From positions 300,840-364,839 of the forward strand of contig NZ_JACXWX010000004.1 in NCBI RefSeq assembly GCF_014764505.1: a stretch of 64,000 nucleotides of DNA. The letters are read 5' to 3'. Positions 62,287 through 64,000 of this stretch are shown here, piece by piece. Below the pieces are notes generated by a model, which saw only the letters and a list, made by a program, of their open reading frames with translations, did no database searches and was not told the origin of the DNA. The stretch is from Phormidium tenue FACHB-886. Its GTDB lineage: Bacteria; Cyanobacteriota; Cyanobacteriia; Elainellales; Elainellaceae. Positions within the stretch are counted from its first letter, which is position 1. Every line of letters starts with the position of its first letter. The position numbers and the translations under genes were made by a program.

Positions 62287-63573
62287 TTAAGCGCTAGGTC
62301 CTTCCATCCCTTGTAGAAGTTGAGGCATGTACCAGACTTGCTGATCCGTCGCTTCTTCTCCGTCTTTCAAGAACACACTACCATCTTGAAAATTAAGCGG
62401 ACCCTTATAAAGGTTAATGCTGCCATCGCCCAAACCTTTGACAAACTCATCGAGAGATTTCTGGTTATCCCCCAGCGCTTTTCCGGGCAGGAACCCAATC
62501 ATTGAAGTTTCGGTGCTGTTGATATCCTTCCAGTCAGGTCCGAGCCAGGCAAAGCGAGGGAGCTGTTTGCCTGCCTGCAAGTCTTGAATTGCACTGACAT
62601 AGGGCATATTCCAGTTGTAGTAGCGCACACCCAAACAGACATCAGGAGCCAGGTCGCAGCCGCCCTTAAAGTCGATATGGACATATTTCGCTGCTTTACC
62701 TGCTTCGGCTGCTTTTTTCGCCTGCACAGCGGCTTCAGGAGTATCAATTCCTGACATCACCACATCGTATCCGCCGTTGTAGTAGTCATCAGCAACTTTG
62801 GTGGGATCGAGCGTTTTCCCTGGAATATTAAACCAGAAGCCAATCCAGGTGACTTTGAACTGTAAATCGTCTGCTGATTTTTGCTTATAGTTTTCCCAAC
62901 AGTGCCGTGCTCCCAGGTAAGCGGCAGAGGCATAGCGGCGAGTTTCGTCGTTGATTAAAGCACCCAAAAACCCGATTTTTCCAGTTTCACTAGAGAGGGC
63001 AGCAGCGCATCCACCGATCATTTCGCCATACTGCATCTTGCCCATAATGTTGGACAGGTTGGGCTGGTTCTTGAAGTTTTTGCCCTCCTGCCAGGAATAA
63101 TCGCCAGAGGCATGAATGACAGGAACATCGGTGTGTTTTTTAGCAGCTTCTAGGGCATCGTCTTTGAAGTCATCGGAGTTGAAGATGACCAGTTTTGCTC
63201 CTTTAGCAATCAAATCATCTGCCACCTGCGCCCCGGTTACGTTGGGGCGATCGGCAGGGTTAACCTTATCAACGTACTCCAGCTTGACACCCGGAAATTG
63301 TTTGATGGCGTCTTGAATCCCTTCAAAGTGCGCCTGGTTCCAGCCAGCATCATTTTTAGGACCTACTAACACCATACCAATGGTGAGGTCTTGCCCACTG
63401 GATGCAACTGGAGATGCTTCAGTTGTGGTTGGAGAGTTCGCTGACGGGTTACCGCAGCCGATAATTAATCCACAGGTCGCTACGAATAAGGCAGCCATTC
63501 GCCAAAAGCGTCGGAAGGACAACCGAATTCGGCTCAAAAAAGAACGTTGGGAAAAATCAGCCATCTTGCTCAT
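62287..63573 (-). CDS. BMP-family ABC transporter substrate-binding lipoprotein
   Basis: 428 aa. Signal and lipobox: MAALFVATCGLIIGCGNPSA (Cys about 40). TIGMVLVGPKNDAGWNQAHF is the start motif of the PnrA/BMP family; ADDLIAKGAKLVIFNSDDFK, HASGDYSWQEGKNF, IMGKMQYGEMIGGCAAAL and DVVMSGIDTP follow the family order. BMP proteins bind purine nucleosides or other simple ligands. The family's substrate here is not provable from sequence, but the Rieske oxygenase argues for a compound that is oxidised on entry. First gene of the five-gene run. Confidence 0.94.
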   Translation of the reverse strand: MSKMADFSQRSFLSRIRLSFRRFWRMAALFVATCGLIIGCGNPSANSPTTTEASPVASSGQDLTIGMVLVGPKNDAGWNQAHFEGIQDAIKQFPGVKLEYVDKVNPADRPNVTGAQVADDLIAKGAKLVIFNSDDFKDDALEAAKKHTDVPVIHASGDYSWQEGKNFKNQPNLSNIMGKMQYGEMIGGCAAALSSETGKIGFLGALINDETRRYASAAYLGARHCWENYKQKSADDLQFKVTWIGFWFNIPGKTLDPTKVADDYYNGGYDVVMSGIDTPEAAVQAKKAAEAGKAAKYVHIDFKGGCDLAPDVCLGVRYYNWNMPYVSAIQDLQAGKQLPRFAWLGPDWKDINSTETSMIGFLPGKALGDNQKSLDEFVKGLGDGSINLYKGPLNFQDGSVFLKDGEEATDQQVWYMPQLLQGMEGPSA

Positions 63574-64000
63574 AGAATTAACAGAAATTAAACCGAGCCT
63601 CGTTGTTCACGTCTCACAAGCGATGGGGAATAGCAGTAGGGATCACAGCTTGGAGTGGAGCAATGCAGGTGTTCGCTTTCCACTTAATGCGATCGCTGCC
63701 TTAGACAATGTATCGTATTTAACAATTTTTGCGTGGCGCTTCGTTCTTAATTTCGATGTAAGAAGTTCCTGGCACTGATTTGGTAAATTGCTTAACTTTA
63801 TCCTAGTGCCGACAGCAATACTCACCTTGAATAAGAATAAGAAAAAAGCCCACGAGTGGGGCTGGAGTTTCTGTTGGGCGCATGTTCTGAGTACGACGAT
63901 CACCACAAATTAGATGAATTGATTGCAACATGATGAACGTCAACCGATCGCTATAGCGATCTCAAATAGTTTGTGAGAGGTGGGGCGGGCCAAGCCCGCC
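63574..64000. other. Intergenic region at the right edge
   Basis: 427 bp holding the promoter of the BMP operon. No credible ORF (an 87-codon minus-strand frame crosses a terminator). A terminator faces left at 63842-63863, and GGCGGGC-CAA-GCCCGCC (63984-64000) is a hairpin cut by the window edge. Confidence 0.5.
63842..63863 (-). terminator. Putative intrinsic terminator of a gene beyond the right edge
   Basis: Read on the minus strand: AGCCCCAC-TC-GTGGGCT followed by six T. Its orientation suggests a minus-strand transcript arriving from outside the window. Confidence 0.55.

Noticed and set aside
63643..63906. 87-codon minus-strand ORF near the right edge
   Set aside because: It runs through a terminator-like hairpin with a T run, has no ribosome-binding site and no protein-like pattern.
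1..64000. tRNA or rRNA genes
   Set aside because: I looked for T-arm words (GGTTCGAATCC-like) and acceptor-stem pairing in every gap over 150 bp and saw none. Absence by eye is not proof; tRNAscan would decide.

Overview
The window looks like cyanobacterial chromosome. The HIP1 octamer GCGATCGC and its core CGATCG are dense on both strands, and several genes belong to cyanobacterial or chloroplast-related families: a DUF2854 protein, a DUF3326 protein, a Ycf52/NSI-type acetyltransferase, a PEP-CTERM protein, and large PAS/GAF histidine kinases. It carries no rRNA, no recognisable tRNA and no CRISPR array. Coding is dense in the left 27 kb. The rest is looser, with pseudogene fragments, palindromic repeats and many short tandem duplications. 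I cannot name the genus; a filamentous or Leptolyngbya-like lineage would fit but is inference.

Left part (1-27 kb), mostly housekeeping and metabolism. A GMC oxidoreductase runs off the left edge. Next come an orphan TIR-like protein, a NUDIX hydrolase, and a minus-strand operon (dienelactone hydrolase, JAMM peptidase, purK). A diguanylate cyclase response regulator, DUF2854, a 2Fe-2S ferredoxin, DUF3326, a PEP-CTERM protein, an O-methyltransferase and mutL follow. After a decayed Nramp transporter come a chloroplast-type GNAT, an ACT-like protein, a PIN-like/LeuA-domain fusion, a ribbon-helix-helix regulator with an array of TGTACA sites, an NfeD-like mini-protein, a lipase-like hydrolase, a divergent second topoisomerase I, a 2OG-Fe(II) oxygenase and a fused 5-oxoprolinase.

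Middle part (27-52 kb), a signalling island. After two unknown proteins, MsrB, a GST and an isochorismatase-like hydrolase, there are four two-component loci: a NarL-type regulator with a 998-residue kinase; a NarL-type regulator with a REC-HisKA_3 kinase next to two secreted-type proteins (RTX, PPC) that share a duplicated upstream module; a coupled cassette of hybrid kinase, sugar-type binding lipoprotein and Cache hybrid kinase without any permease; and cytochrome b561 with a HAMP kinase and an OmpR regulator. An HxlR regulator and a divergent SDR share a clear operator.

Right part (52-64 kb), small detoxification and transport genes: a Tat/lipoprotein-like esterase, an ABC-2 permease remnant, YCII and VOC proteins, an SDR, a MAPEG protein and an AraC regulator. 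The last is a five-gene minus-strand run: BMP-family binding protein, double ABC ATPase, two permeases and a Rieske oxygenase. This reads as uptake of a nucleoside- or purine-like compound followed by its oxidation.

The strongest leads for something undescribed are the binding-protein/double-hybrid-kinase cassette (42.4-49.2 kb), the BMP transporter with its Rieske oxygenase (57.4-63.6 kb), and the duplicated promoter modules beside the NarL system (38.9-40.5 kb).
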